Numbered from the stretch's first letter, positions 24,528 to 35,526 are shown. The stretch: DNA of 64,000 bases from Amnibacterium setariae (GCF_003581425.1 NZ_QXTG01000002.1:1426001-1490000); one strand, 5' to 3'. Numbers and translations: made by a program. The notes: generated from the sequence alone by a model not told the origin.

Positions 24528-24983
24528 ATGGCGCAGGTCATCGAGACCATCGACGTCGACGTCCCCGTCGACAAGGCGTACAACCAGTGGACCCAGTTCG
24601 AGTCCTTCCCGCAGTTCCTGAGCTTCGTGGAGTCGATCCGCCAGACGGACGACACGCACAACCACTGGACGGTGAAGATCGGCGGCGTCGAGCGCGAGTT
24701 CGACGCGGAGATCACCGAGCAGCACCCCGACGAGCGCGTCGCCTGGAAGAGCCTCGACGGCACGACCCACGCGGGCGTCGTCACCTTCCACAAGCTGTCC
24801 GACACCTCCTCCCGCGTCGCGGTGCAGATCGACTGGCAGCCGGAGGGCTTCGTCGAGAAGGCCGGCGACCTGCTGAACTTCGACACCCGCAGCGTGAAGA
24901 AGGACCTCGAGCACTTCAAGCAGTTCATCGAGAGCACCCCGAGCGAGACCGGCGCCTGGCGCGGCGACGTGCCGCGCGACTGA
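24528..24983 (+). CDS. SRPBCC (START/polyketide-cyclase-like) family protein
   Basis: A 151-residue protein of the helix-grip fold, which binds hydrophobic ligands in a cavity. The opening VIETIDVDVPVDKAYNQWTQ followed by FESFPQFLSFVESIRQTDD, and ITEQHPDERVAWKSLDGTTHAGVVTFHKL, are typical of the bacterial cyclase/dehydrase-like subgroup often seen among general-stress genes. No catalytic residues can be assigned. The ATG follows AAAGGAG at ideal spacing. TAGCGT at 24475-24480 could be the -10 box, giving a leader of about 40 bases that contains a small inverted repeat (GTCACGCG with CGCGTGTGAC). Confidence 0.85.
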   Translation: MAQVIETIDVDVPVDKAYNQWTQFESFPQFLSFVESIRQTDDTHNHWTVKIGGVEREFDAEITEQHPDERVAWKSLDGTTHAGVVTFHKLSDTSSRVAVQIDWQPEGFVEKAGDLLNFDTRSVKKDLEHFKQFIESTPSETGAWRGDVPRD

Positions 24984-24991
24984 TCGCGCAT

Positions 24992-25033
24992 CGACGACGC
25001 CCCGGCCGCCTCCCGGCGCCCGGGGCGTCGTCG
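24992..25033 (+). terminator. Strong hairpin terminator after the SRPBCC gene
   Basis: CGACGACGCCCCGG (24992-25005) and CCGGGGCGTCGTCG (25020-25033) form a perfect 14-bp stem with a 14-base loop, starting 9 bases after the stop codon. Confidence 0.75.
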
Positions 25034-25102
25034 TGCCCGGACGGCGACACGCCGCCCCGGGTTCACCGGGCGTTCTCCCGCCCCGCCTACGGTCGGCCCG
25101 AG

Positions 25103-25333
25103 ATGAATCCGCACCGCATGGCGAGGAAGGCCGACCGGGAGCTGCTCCAGGCCGCGGCCGCGTTCGAGCAGTCCGTGATCATCGCGCCCGACCGGCCCGC
25201 GCCGGCGCTCCCCGCGTTCGTCGGGCTGCTGCGCGCCGCCGGCGGTCTGACCCGCTTCGCGGTCGACGTCGCGTTCGACTGGGACCGCACGGACCCGATC
25301 GACCTCGAGCCCCGCATCCTCCGCGCGGCCTAG
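25103..25333 (+). CDS. Small hypothetical protein
   Basis: A 76-residue soluble protein, MNPHRMARKADRELLQAAAA at the start, with a helical N-terminal half and a C-terminus RFAVDVAFDWDRTDPIDLEP. No family is recognised. The ATG at 25103 has TACGGT at -15 to -10, suggesting a near-leaderless mRNA, and the gene starts 70 bases after a strong terminator, so it is likely an independent unit. Its stop TAG shares the sequence CTAG with the stop of the convergent amidase gene, a four-base tail-to-tail overlap. Confidence 0.55.
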   Translation: MNPHRMARKADRELLQAAAAFEQSVIIAPDRPAPALPAFVGLLRAAGGLTRFAVDVAFDWDRTDPIDLEPRILRAA

Positions 25334-27003
25334 TCCCCGCCGAGCGGCGGCGTCCTCGGCGGCGCGTGCCGCTCGCTCACGCCGGTCGCCTCCATCGCGG
25401 CGGCGAGCGCGAGCAGCCGCGAGTCGTCCCAGGCGCGGCCCGCGATCGTCAGCCCGATCGGCATGCCGATGTCCGCCATCAGCCCCATCGGCACCGTGAC
25501 GGTGGGGATGCCGAGGTGCCGGATCACGAGGTTGCCGTTCGCGACCCGGGTGCCGTTCCGCCAGGCGAGGTCGGCGGAGACCGGGTCGACGTCCGCGTCC
25601 GCGGGGCCGACGTCCGCGACGGCGGGGAACACGACCGCGTCGAGGCCGAGCTCGTCGAGCTGCGCCTCGAAGTCGACCTCCCGGGTCCGCTCGAGCCCGC
25701 GCACCCCCTCACCGATCGCGGGGATCCCGGTCAGCGCGGGGACGCCCCGGCGCGCGCGGACGACGTACTCCGCGAGGTCCACGTCCGGCTCCGGGTAGCG
25801 GTCGGGCAGCGCGCCCTCGGGGTGCGGGAAGATCCGCGGCCCGTCGACGTCCGCGAGCCGGTGCAGGGCCGGGTCCCCGTTCCAGGCGAGGAAGCCGTCC
25901 CACGCCCAGATCGACAGGTCCCAGAGCTCGCGCTCCGCGAACTCCGGCGGCACGAGCCCGCGGTCCACCATGTCCGCCGCGCCGGGCCGGTCGCGCTCGT
26001 AGCGCGAGACGACGGGCAGGTCGATCTCGACGACGGTCGCCCCCTGCGCCTCCAGCCGCTCGCGGGTGATCCGCCAGCGCTCGAGGACGGAGGCCCGCGT
26101 CTCGATCGGGTGCGGCGCCTCCCGGTCCTCGCCGATGTACATGCGGGGCACGCCGAGGCGCACGCCCGCGAGGGACGCGCCCTCGGCGAGCGCCGGGTAG
26201 GAGGCGGGCCGGACCGCGTCGACGGCGGGGATCGGGACCCAGGGCTGGAGGCGCCAGAAGTCGCCCGTCGGGTCGGGGTCGGGCGCGACGATCACGTCGA
26301 GCACCGCGAGCAGGTCGGCGACCGATCGCGTGTGCGGCACGACGACGTCCATCGTCGGCACGAGCGGCCAGTTGCCGCGGACCGAGATCACGCCGCGGGA
26401 CGGCGTGTACGCGACCAGGCCGTTGTTCGAGGCGGGCGCCCTCCCGGACGACCAGGTCTCCTCCCCCAGGCCGAACGCGGCGAAGCTCGCCGCCGTCGCG
26501 GTGCCGGAGCCGTTGGAGGAGCCGGAGGCGAACGCGGCCGTCAGGAAGTCGGCGTTGTACGGGCTCTCGGCGCGGCCGTAGACGCCGCGCTGCATCCCGC
26601 CGTTCGCCATCGGGGGCATGTTCGTGAGGCCGAGGCAGATCGCGCCGGCCGTGCGCAGGCGGGCGATCGTGAACGCGTCGCGCTGCGCGACGAGGTGCTC
26701 GAACGCGGGCGACCCGGCGGCGACCGTGAGCCCGCGGACCGCGTAGCTGTCCTTCGCCGTGTAGGGGATGCCGTCGAGCGGGCCGAGCGACGCCCCTGCG
26801 ACGCGGCGGGCGTCGGAGGCGCGGGCCTCGGCGAGCGCGTCGGGGTTCGGCACGGGCACGGCGTTCAGCCGGATGCCGGCCGAGTCGTACGCCGCGATGC
26901 GCTCCAGGTGCGCGGCGACCAGCTGCTCGGCCGTCACCGCGCCGCGGTCGAGCGCGTCGCGCAGGTCGGCGATCGACGCCTCCGCCACCTCGAACCGGGT
27001 CAC
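25330..27003 (-). CDS. Amidase-signature family protein
   Basis: A 557-residue member of the amidase signature family, which hydrolyses amide bonds in small molecules with a Ser-cisSer-Lys triad. The lysine lies in LDGIPYTAKDSYAVRG. The glycine/serine-rich signature is FASGSSNGSGTATAASFAAF, followed by GLGEETWSSGRAPASNNG, where the nucleophilic serine is expected. The C-terminus GIPTVTVPMGLMADIGMPIG is also characteristic. The signature departs from the common GTDTGGSIR form, so substrate and even activity need care. It starts with GTG 27003 and has no clear ribosome binding site. It is divergent from the fluoride-channel genes. Confidence 0.85.
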   Translation of the reverse strand: MTRFEVAEASIADLRDALDRGAVTAEQLVAAHLERIAAYDSAGIRLNAVPVPNPDALAEARASDARRVAGASLGPLDGIPYTAKDSYAVRGLTVAAGSPAFEHLVAQRDAFTIARLRTAGAICLGLTNMPPMANGGMQRGVYGRAESPYNADFLTAAFASGSSNGSGTATAASFAAFGLGEETWSSGRAPASNNGLVAYTPSRGVISVRGNWPLVPTMDVVVPHTRSVADLLAVLDVIVAPDPDPTGDFWRLQPWVPIPAVDAVRPASYPALAEGASLAGVRLGVPRMYIGEDREAPHPIETRASVLERWRITRERLEAQGATVVEIDLPVVSRYERDRPGAADMVDRGLVPPEFAERELWDLSIWAWDGFLAWNGDPALHRLADVDGPRIFPHPEGALPDRYPEPDVDLAEYVVRARRGVPALTGIPAIGEGVRGLERTREVDFEAQLDELGLDAVVFPAVADVGPADADVDPVSADLAWRNGTRVANGNLVIRHLGIPTVTVPMGLMADIGMPIGLTIAGRAWDDSRLLALAAAMEATGVSERHAPPRTPPLGGD

Positions 27004-27035
27004 GGGCCGATCCTGCCAGCCGCGCTATCGTCGGC

Positions 27036-27097
27036 GACGGCGATGGAGCTCGCCTCGGCCTCGGCCGGAACCGCGGAGACGCTGATGGCCCCTGCCG
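27036..27097 (+). promoter_or_regulatory. Fluoride (crcB-motif) riboswitch, variant form
   Basis: Directly upstream of two fluoride-channel genes. P1 is GGCGATGGAGCTCGCC (from 27039), with stem GGCG/CGCC and loop containing GATGGAG. P2 is GCG-GAGA-CGC inside AACCGCGGAGACGCTGATGG (27069-27088), and the 3' pseudoknot strand is in GGCCCCTGCC. The conserved GATGG, AACC and CTGATGG elements match the crcB motif. Two departures are seen: the loop-3' pseudoknot GGAGC/GCCCC has one A-C mismatch, and an extra 14-base hairpin (CGGCC/GGCCG) is inserted between P1 and P2. TATCGT at 27026-27031 could be the -10 box, placing the transcript start at the riboswitch 5' end. Fluoride binding should raise expression of the channels downstream. 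Confidence 0.78.
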
Positions 27098-27122
27098 TCC
27101 CTCGCCGACGACCGGAGCCCGC

Positions 27123-27530
27123 ATGACCGACCCGCCCCCGCTGCACCTGCGCCCGGCGCTGCTCGGCGTGGTGCTGGCCGGCGGCGCCGTCGGCACGGCC
27201 GCGCGGGAGGCGCTCTCGCTCGCGATCCCGGACGTCGGCGACCTACCGCTCGCGATCCTCGTCATCAACGTCGCCGGCGCGTTCGTGCTCGGCGTGCTGC
27301 TCGAGGCGCTGCAGCGCCGCGGCGCCGACGAGGGCCGGCGACGGACGCTGCGCCTCGGTCTCGGCACCGGGTTCTGCGGCGGGTTCACCACGTACAGCAC
27401 GCTCGCCGTCGGCGTCGGCGAGCTGCTCCGCAGCGGCTCGGCGGGCATCGGGGTCGCCTACGGCGTCGGCTCGGTGGTCCTCGGCGCGGTCGCGGCCTGG
27501 TTCGGCATCCTCGTGGGGAGCCGGCGATGA
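27123..27530 (+). CDS. crcB1: Fluoride efflux channel FluC, first subunit
   Basis: A 135-residue membrane protein with four spans that exports fluoride passively as an antiparallel dimer. The family motif GTGFCGGFTTYSTLAVG is present, with the phenylalanine and TTxS residues that line the fluoride path. NVAGAFVLGVLLEAL contains the conserved asparagine of the pore. ATG 27123 follows GGAG. The second fluC gene overlaps by four bases (ATGA). A paired arrangement like this suggests a heterodimer of two differently oriented subunits. Confidence 0.93.
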   Translation: MTDPPPLHLRPALLGVVLAGGAVGTAAREALSLAIPDVGDLPLAILVINVAGAFVLGVLLEALQRRGADEGRRRTLRLGLGTGFCGGFTTYSTLAVGVGELLRSGSAGIGVAYGVGSVVLGAVAAWFGILVGSRR

Positions 27531-27904
27531 CCCCGGGCCTGTTCGTCCTGCTGTCCGTCGCGGGCGGTGCGGGCGCGGCGCTCCGCTTCGTCGTGGACGG
27601 CGTCGCCCGCGGCCTGCTGGGTGCGCGGCTGCCGTGGGGCACCGCCGCGATCAACGTCTCGGGCTCGTTCCTGCTCGGCGTCCTCACGGGCCTCGCCACC
27701 CGCGGGATGCCGGAGGCGGTGCTCGGCGTGCTCGGCACCGGGCTCCTCGGCGGGTACACGACGTTCAGCACGGCGAGCGTCGAGACCGTGCGCCTCCTGC
27801 AGCAGCGCCGCGTCGGCGCCTCGCTCGGCTACGGCGTCGGCGTGCTGGTGCTCGCCGTGGCGGCGGCGCTCCTCGGCCTCGCGGTCTCCTCCTCGACCCG
27901 GTGA
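27527..27904 (+). CDS. crcB2: Fluoride efflux channel FluC, second subunit
   Basis: A 125-residue, four-span paralogue of the preceding protein. It carries GTGLLGGYTTFSTASVE and AINVSGSFLLGVL, the matching pore motifs. The start is in an ATGA overlap with crcB1, so the two are made together. The two subunits presumably insert with opposite topology and form one two-pore channel. Fluoride control through the upstream riboswitch would act on both. Confidence 0.93.
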   Translation: MTPGLFVLLSVAGGAGAALRFVVDGVARGLLGARLPWGTAAINVSGSFLLGVLTGLATRGMPEAVLGVLGTGLLGGYTTFSTASVETVRLLQQRRVGASLGYGVGVLVLAVAAALLGLAVSSSTR

Positions 27905-27950
27905 AGCGCCGCGGACGCGGCCGGATCCCCGGATGTGGGAAGAAACGGGG

Positions 27951-30676
<2,726 letters not shown>

Positions 30677-30801
30677 TCACGCGGCGTCGCGCCGGGTCAT
30701 GTTCCGCAACGCGATTCGACGGGTCCCTGGGCCTCCCGCACCCTCGTCAGGGACGCCGGCGAGATCCGCCCGGCTCGCGCACCGGAAGCAGAGGCCGCAG
30801 C

Positions 30802-31773
30802 ATGACCACCGCCCCCGACCCCGACGCCCCGCGGCTGCCCGAGCGGCAGCGCCGCCGGGGCCCGATCATCACCACGATCGTCGTCGCCGCCGTCGTCGTC
30901 ATCGCCGTCGTCGTGACGCTCGTGCTCGTGAACCGTCCGAACGGCGGGAGCGGCGCGGCCGCCGCCGGGGACGACCGGCCCGCGCGCACGGTCACGATCG
31001 GCATCGCGGACATCTCGCAGCCGTACTGGAAGACGTTCGCCTCGCTCGCGAAGCAGCGGCTGAACGTGACGGTGAAGTACGTGAACTTCACCGACTACAG
31101 CCAGCCGAACCCGGCGCTGAAGCAGCAGCAGCTCGACCTCAACGAGTTCCAGCACCTGCAGTACCTCGCGAACTACAACATCACGAGCGGCGACGACCTG
31201 CAGCCGATCGGCGCCACCGCGATCTACCCGCTCCCGCTCTACTCGGCGAAGTACGACGCCGCGTCGAAGCTGCCCGCGAAGGCGAAGGTCGCGATCCCGA
31301 ACGACGCCGTGAACGAGGCGCGCGGCCTGCTCGTGCTGCAGAGCGCCGGCCTGCTGACGCTGAAGGGCGGCGGCACCGCGTTCTCGACCACGAAGGACAT
31401 CGCGACCGCGAAGATCGAGGTCCAGCCCATCGACGCGTCGCAGACCGCGACCGCACTGAAGAACGGGTCCGTCGCCGCGGCGATCGTGAACAAGAACTAC
31501 GCCGTCGACGCCGGCCTGCCGAAGAGCCAGGTGATCGCGAGGGACGACCCGTCGTCGGCCGCCGCCGAGCCCTACGTGAACGCGTTCGTGGCCCGCAAGG
31601 CCGACGCCGACGACCCCGTGCTCATCAAGCTGGCGGCGCTGTACCACACCGCCTCCGTGACGGACGAGGTGCAGCGGGAGAACGGCGGCGACGCGGTGTT
31701 CGAGACCTGGGGCCCGGAGAAGCTGCAGCAGATCCTGGCGAAGGTGCAGGCCGACGCGAAGGCCGCGCAGTAG
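30802..31773 (+). CDS. metQ: MetQ/NlpA-family substrate-binding protein with an N-terminal membrane anchor
   Basis: A 323-residue binding protein for a methionine-type ABC importer. The NlpA fold is recognised by VTIGIADISQPYWKTFASLA, then NPALKQQQLDLNEFQHLQYL, IGATAIYPLPLYSAKYDAAS and AKVAIPNDAVNEARGLLVLQ. Instead of the usual lipobox it has a cytoplasmic basic stretch (PERQRRRG) and a long membrane span (IITTIVVAAVVVIAVVVTLV) with no cysteine, so it is probably anchored by this helix. metN and metI follow on the same strand. Ligand could be D- or L-methionine or a related compound. The 249-base leader region upstream has a 7-bp hairpin (GTCCCTG/CAGGGAC, 30723-30754) but no recognised riboswitch. 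Confidence 0.87.
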   Translation: MTTAPDPDAPRLPERQRRRGPIITTIVVAAVVVIAVVVTLVLVNRPNGGSGAAAAGDDRPARTVTIGIADISQPYWKTFASLAKQRLNVTVKYVNFTDYSQPNPALKQQQLDLNEFQHLQYLANYNITSGDDLQPIGATAIYPLPLYSAKYDAASKLPAKAKVAIPNDAVNEARGLLVLQSAGLLTLKGGGTAFSTTKDIATAKIEVQPIDASQTATALKNGSVAAAIVNKNYAVDAGLPKSQVIARDDPSSAAAEPYVNAFVARKADADDPVLIKLAALYHTASVTDEVQRENGGDAVFETWGPEKLQQILAKVQADAKAAQ

Positions 31774-31791
31774 TCGATCCCCCATCGGGTC

Positions 31792-31825
31792 CCGGTGGCC
31801 CGCCCGGCGACGGGCGGGCCACCGG
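31792..31825 (+). terminator. Intra-operon hairpin between metQ and metN
   Basis: CCGGTGGCCCGCCCG (31792-31806) and CGGGCGGGCCACCGG (31811-31825) form a perfect 15-bp all-but-AT-free stem with a 4-base loop. It lies 18 bases after the metQ stop and 16 before the metN start. It may stop part of the transcription or protect the metQ message, giving more binding protein than transporter. Confidence 0.72.
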
Positions 31826-31841
31826 CACGGAAGGAGCACGC

Positions 31842-32849
31842 GTGACCGCCTCGGTCCGCCTCGAATCGGTGTCGAAGGCCTACGGCGCCGTCCGCGCCGT
31901 CGACGACGTCTCCCTGACGGTCGAGCGCGGCTCGATCGTCGGGGTCATCGGCTACTCCGGCGCCGGCAAGAGCACCCTCGTCCGGCTCATCAACGGGTTG
32001 GAGCGCCCGACCTCCGGCCGGGTCTTCGTCGGCGACGACGAGATCACCGCGCTGAGCGAGCGCCGGCTGCGCCCGGTCCGGCGCGGGATCGGCATGATCT
32101 TCCAGCAGTTCAACCTGTTCCGCTCGCGCACCGTCGCCGGGAACGTCGGCTACCCGCTGCGCGTCGCCGGGGTGCCGAAGGCGGAGCGCGACGCGAGGAT
32201 CGCGCGGCTGCTCGAGTTCGTCGGGCTGCTCGAGAAGGCGCACGCGTACCCGGAGCAGCTCTCCGGCGGGCAGAAGCAGCGCGTCGGCATCGCCCGCGCG
32301 CTCGCGACGGACCCGCACCTGCTGCTGGCCGACGAGGCGACGAGCGCCCTCGACCCGGAGACGACCGCGGACGTGCTCGCGCTCCTACAGCGCGTCAACC
32401 GCGAGCTCGGGATCACGATCGTGCTCATCACGCACGAGATGGAGGCGGTCCGCGCCATCGCCGACCGCGTCGTCGTGATGGACGGCGGTCGCGTCGTCGA
32501 GCAGGGCGCGCTCTACGACGTCTTCGCCTCCCCCTCCTCCCCCGCCGCGACGCGGTTCGTCCGCGGCGCGCTGCACGACCGGCCGTCCCCCGCGGTGCTG
32601 CAGCGGATCCGCGCGGCGCACGACGGCCGCATCGTCACCGTGGCGGTGACCGACCGGCCGGGTCTCGTCGGCGCGATCGCGACCGCGCTGTCCGGCGTGG
32701 CGGCGGAGCTCGTGCACGGCGGCATCGGCGACCTCGGCGGCCGGTCCGCCGGCGCGCTCACCTACGCGCTCTCCGGGTCCGACGCCGAGGTGGAGGCGGC
32801 GTTCGCCGCGCTCGCCGCCGCCGACCTGCGCTTCCAGGAGGAGGACTGA
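31842..32849 (+). CDS. metN: Methionine-type ABC importer ATP-binding protein
   Basis: A 335-residue ATPase. Walker A is GYSGAGKST, the Q-loop FQQFNLF, the signature LSGGQKQRVGIARAL, Walker B LLLADEATSALD and the switch histidine ITHEMEAVRAIAD. GYSGAGKST with tyrosine is typical of MetN. The C-terminal 80 residues (IVTVAVTDRPGLVGAIATAL) form the NIL regulatory domain, which in MetN binds methionine and inhibits transport when the cell has enough. GTG 31842 follows AAGGAG. Confidence 0.94.
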   Translation: MTASVRLESVSKAYGAVRAVDDVSLTVERGSIVGVIGYSGAGKSTLVRLINGLERPTSGRVFVGDDEITALSERRLRPVRRGIGMIFQQFNLFRSRTVAGNVGYPLRVAGVPKAERDARIARLLEFVGLLEKAHAYPEQLSGGQKQRVGIARALATDPHLLLADEATSALDPETTADVLALLQRVNRELGITIVLITHEMEAVRAIADRVVVMDGGRVVEQGALYDVFASPSSPAATRFVRGALHDRPSPAVLQRIRAAHDGRIVTVAVTDRPGLVGAIATALSGVAAELVHGGIGDLGGRSAGALTYALSGSDAEVEAAFAALAAADLRFQEED

Positions 32850-32850
32850 G

Positions 32851-33495
32851 ATGGACTGGGAGAGCTACCTCACCGCGATCGGCCAGACGCTCTACATCGT
32901 CGCGATCTCGATCGTCGTCTCGGGCGTGCTCGGGCTCGTGCTCGGCGTCGCGCTCGCGGTGACCCGCCGCGGCGGGCTGCTGTCGAGCCCCGCGGTCTAC
33001 ACGGTCCTGAACGTGGTCGTGAACATCGTGCGGCCGATCCCGTTTATCATCTTCGTCACCGCGGTCTCGCCGCTGACGATCGCGGTACTCGGCACCTACA
33101 TCGGGCCGACCGCCGCGACCTTCGCCCTCTCGCTCTCCGCCGCCTTCGCCGTCTCGCGGATCGTCGAGCAGAACCTCGTCGCGGTCGAGCCCGGCGTGCT
33201 GGAGGCGGCGCGCGCCGTCGGAGCGTCGCCGGTCCGGATCATCCTCACGGTGCTGATCCCCGAGGGGCTCGGCCCGCTGATCCTCGGCTACACGTTCCTC
33301 TTCGTCGGCATCGTCGACATGTCCGCGCAGGTCGGGCTGATCGGCGGCGGCGGCCTCGGCGACTACGCGATCACGTACGGCGTGCAGCGGTCGAACTACG
33401 AGGTCGTCTACATCACGATGATCACGATCGTCGTGCTCGTGCAGCTCGGCCAGTTCGCCGGCAACCGGCTCGCCCGGGTCGCCCTCCGCCGCTGA
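32851..33495 (+). CDS. metI: Methionine-type ABC importer permease
   Basis: A 214-residue permease with five spans, full length for MetI. Features: NIVRPIPFIIFVTAVSPLTI, the EAA loop EAARAVGASPVRIILTVLIP, and IVDMSAQVGLIGGGGLGDYA. The start ATG lies one base after the metN stop and GGAGGA is within the end of metN, so the two are translated together. Works as a homodimer with MetN in the MetNQI importer. Confidence 0.94.
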   Translation: MDWESYLTAIGQTLYIVAISIVVSGVLGLVLGVALAVTRRGGLLSSPAVYTVLNVVVNIVRPIPFIIFVTAVSPLTIAVLGTYIGPTAATFALSLSAAFAVSRIVEQNLVAVEPGVLEAARAVGASPVRIILTVLIPEGLGPLILGYTFLFVGIVDMSAQVGLIGGGGLGDYAITYGVQRSNYEVVYITMITIVVLVQLGQFAGNRLARVALRR

Positions 33496-33519
33496 CCGCT
33501 CCGGTCCCGGCGACCGCGC

Positions 33520-34206
33520 TCAGGCGCCGAGCAGCAGCCCGAGGCCGAAGCCGATCATGACGACCGCGATCACCGCGTCGAGGACGCGCCAGGCGCCCGG
33601 CCGGGCGAGCACGGGCGCGAGGCGGCGGCCGCCGAACCCGATCGCCGAAAACCAGAGGCAGCTGGCGGCGACCGCCCCGAGCGCCCACCACCAGCGCAGC
33701 CCGTCCGGCTGCTGGTTCGCGACGGCGCCGAGGAAGACGAGCGTGTCGAGGTACACGTGCGGGTTCGCCCAGGTGAACACCGCCATGGCGAGCAGCGCGC
33801 GGGCGGATGCCGCGGTGCGCGGCGGCGCCTGCTCGAGCACGACCGTGCCGCCGCCGCCGAGCGGGCCGGGTGCGGGGCGCTCGTCCGGAGCCGCCGCGAG
33901 GCCGACCCGGGCGGGCCGGATCGCGCGTCGAGCCGCGACGACGCCGTACACGAGCAGGAACGCGGCGCCCACGAGCCGGGCGACGACGAGCGCCGCGGGC
34001 ACGTGCTGCACGATCGCCCCGACGCCGACCACGCCCGCCACGATGAGCAGCGTGTCCGAGCCCGCGCAGACGACGACCGCCGCGACGGTCGTGCGGCGCG
34101 GCGCGGTGGCGCTGAGGCGCAGCAGGTAGGCGTTCTGCGCGCCGATCGCGACGATCAGGCCGAGCCCGGTGCCGAGCCCGGCGAGAACGGCGAGGAGGAC
34201 GAGCAC
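33520..34206 (-). CDS. lysE: LysE/ArgO-family basic amino acid exporter
   Basis: A 228-residue membrane protein with about six spans that exports lysine and/or arginine. The family signature IVAIGAQNAYLLRLSATAPR appears near the N-terminus, and FTWANPHVYLDTLVFLGAVA in the middle. A hydrophilic loop of about 45 residues lies between spans three and four. The GTG at 34206 has TAGCGT at -12 to -7, so a leaderless mRNA is likely. The divergent LysR-type gene 70 bases away is its expected activator, which responds to intracellular lysine or arginine. Confidence 0.92.
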   Translation of the reverse strand: MLVLLAVLAGLGTGLGLIVAIGAQNAYLLRLSATAPRRTTVAAVVVCAGSDTLLIVAGVVGVGAIVQHVPAALVVARLVGAAFLLVYGVVAARRAIRPARVGLAAAPDERPAPGPLGGGGTVVLEQAPPRTAASARALLAMAVFTWANPHVYLDTLVFLGAVANQQPDGLRWWWALGAVAASCLWFSAIGFGGRRLAPVLARPGAWRVLDAVIAVVMIGFGLGLLLGA

Positions 34207-34275
34207 GGTCCGACGCTAGATACCGGCTGCGATGCAGTCCAGTTCAGGTTCCTTTGCCTCCATAAGATCAGCTTC
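34207..34275. promoter_or_regulatory. lysE-lysG divergent promoter region
   Basis: This 69-base region carries two opposed -10-like hexamers: TAGCGT (34213-34218, minus strand, -12 to -7 of lysE) and TAAGAT (34263-34268, plus strand, -13 to -8 of lysG). It is markedly more AT-rich than its surroundings. The LysR-type protein is expected to bind in between. Confidence 0.6.
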
Positions 34276-35187
34276 ATGCCGCGCTTCTCCTCCAACCACC
34301 TCGAGACCCTTCTGACGGCGGTCGACACCGGCTCCTTCGAGGCGGCGGCGCGGGCGCTCTCCATCACCCCGTCCGCCGTGTCGCAGCGGATCCGGGCGAT
34401 GGAGGCGCTCGCCGGCCAGGTGCTGCTCCAGCGGGCCGCCCCGATCCGGCCGACCACCGCCGGCGAGACCGTGCTGCGGCTCGCGCGTCAGGTCCGGCTC
34501 CTCGACGAGGAGGCGAGCCGGGCGCTCGACGGCAGCGGCGCCGCCGTGCCGAGCCTGCCGATCGCCGCGAACGCCGACTCCCTCGCCACCTGGTTCCTCG
34601 ACGCGCTGGTCGAGGTCCGTCGCGAGGCGGACGTGGTGTTCGACCTCCACCGCGAGGACCAGGCCAGGACGGCGGCGCTGCTGCGCGACGGCACCGTGCT
34701 GGCGGCGGTGACCGCCGAGCGCCGCCCGGTCCAGGGCTGCGTCGCGGTGCCGCTCGGGATCGACCGCTACCGGGCTGTCGCCTCGCCCGCCTTCGTCGAT
34801 CGGCACCTGCCGGGCGCGACGAGCGGCCGCGACGTGCTCGCCCGGCTCGACGCCGTGCCGCTGGTCGACTTCGACCGCGACGACGACCTGCAGCAGGGGT
34901 TCCTCCGCCGCGTCGTCGGGCACGCGCCGCGGTCGCCCCGGCACTTCGTGCCGTCGTCCGCCGACTTCGCCCGGGCCGTCGAGCTCGGCCTCGGCTGGGG
35001 CCTGCTGCCGGAGTCGCAGGCGCTCGAACCCCTCGCGGCGGGCCGCCTGGTCGAGCTCGCCCCCGGGCGCGTCGCCGACGTCGTGCTGTGGTGGCAGCAC
35101 TGGAACCTGCGTTCGACACTCCTCGACGCGGTGACCGCGGCGGTCCGGCGTGTCGCGGCGGAGCACCTGCGGCCGTCGCCCGTCTGA
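34276..35187 (+). CDS. lysG: LysR-type regulator of the LysE exporter (LysG/ArgP type)
   Basis: A 303-residue LysR-family protein. The N-terminal helix-turn-helix is HLETLLTAVDTGSFEAAARA followed by LSITPSAVSQRIRAMEALAG, and QVLLQRAAPIRPTTAGETVL matches the ArgP/LysG branch. The effector domain includes VADVVLWWQHWNLRS near the C-terminus, also usual in this branch. It is expected to activate lysE when lysine, arginine or histidine accumulates. ATG 34276 has TAAGAT at -13 to -8 and no ribosome binding site, so it is probably leaderless and may be autoregulated. Confidence 0.92.
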   Translation: MPRFSSNHLETLLTAVDTGSFEAAARALSITPSAVSQRIRAMEALAGQVLLQRAAPIRPTTAGETVLRLARQVRLLDEEASRALDGSGAAVPSLPIAANADSLATWFLDALVEVRREADVVFDLHREDQARTAALLRDGTVLAAVTAERRPVQGCVAVPLGIDRYRAVASPAFVDRHLPGATSGRDVLARLDAVPLVDFDRDDDLQQGFLRRVVGHAPRSPRHFVPSSADFARAVELGLGWGLLPESQALEPLAAGRLVELAPGRVADVVLWWQHWNLRSTLLDAVTAAVRRVAAEHLRPSPV

Positions 35188-35226
35188 TCGCGGAACGATG
35201 TCGGTGGGGTCGAACACACTTACCAC

Positions 35227-35469
35227 ATGCTCACCCACGCAGACATCCGGCTGCTCGAGTTCGAGGACACCCACCCTCGCCGCACCGGCCTCAAGAACGA
35301 CGCGATCATCCACCGGCTCGGCATGAGCCCGGCCCGCTACTACCAGCGCCTCGACCAGCTGGCGCGGCAGCAGGCGGTGATGGACCGCTACCCCCGTCTC
35401 GCCGACCGCATCGGCCGGGTCGCGAAGCGACGGCAGGAGGAGCGGGCGCAGCTCCGCCGCTGGCTCTGA
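35227..35469 (+). CDS. DUF3263 protein
   Basis: An 80-residue protein of the actinobacterial DUF3263 family, function unknown. The sequence is a predicted helix-turn-helix-like bundle: ILLEFEDTHPRR-type segment (here LLEFEDTHPRRTGLKNDAII), then HRLGMSPARYYQRLDQLARQ, a part typical of the family that resembles a DNA-binding recognition helix. The basic C-terminus ends RRWL. It stands alone, 39 bases after lysG. Start ATG 35227 has no evident ribosome binding site. Confidence 0.88.
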   Translation: MLTHADIRLLEFEDTHPRRTGLKNDAIIHRLGMSPARYYQRLDQLARQQAVMDRYPRLADRIGRVAKRRQEERAQLRRWL

Positions 35470-35526
35470 CCCGATCCGCGCGCGCTGCACGACGCGCCGT
35501 CAGGGCGTGCCGTCGGCGACGTGCGC

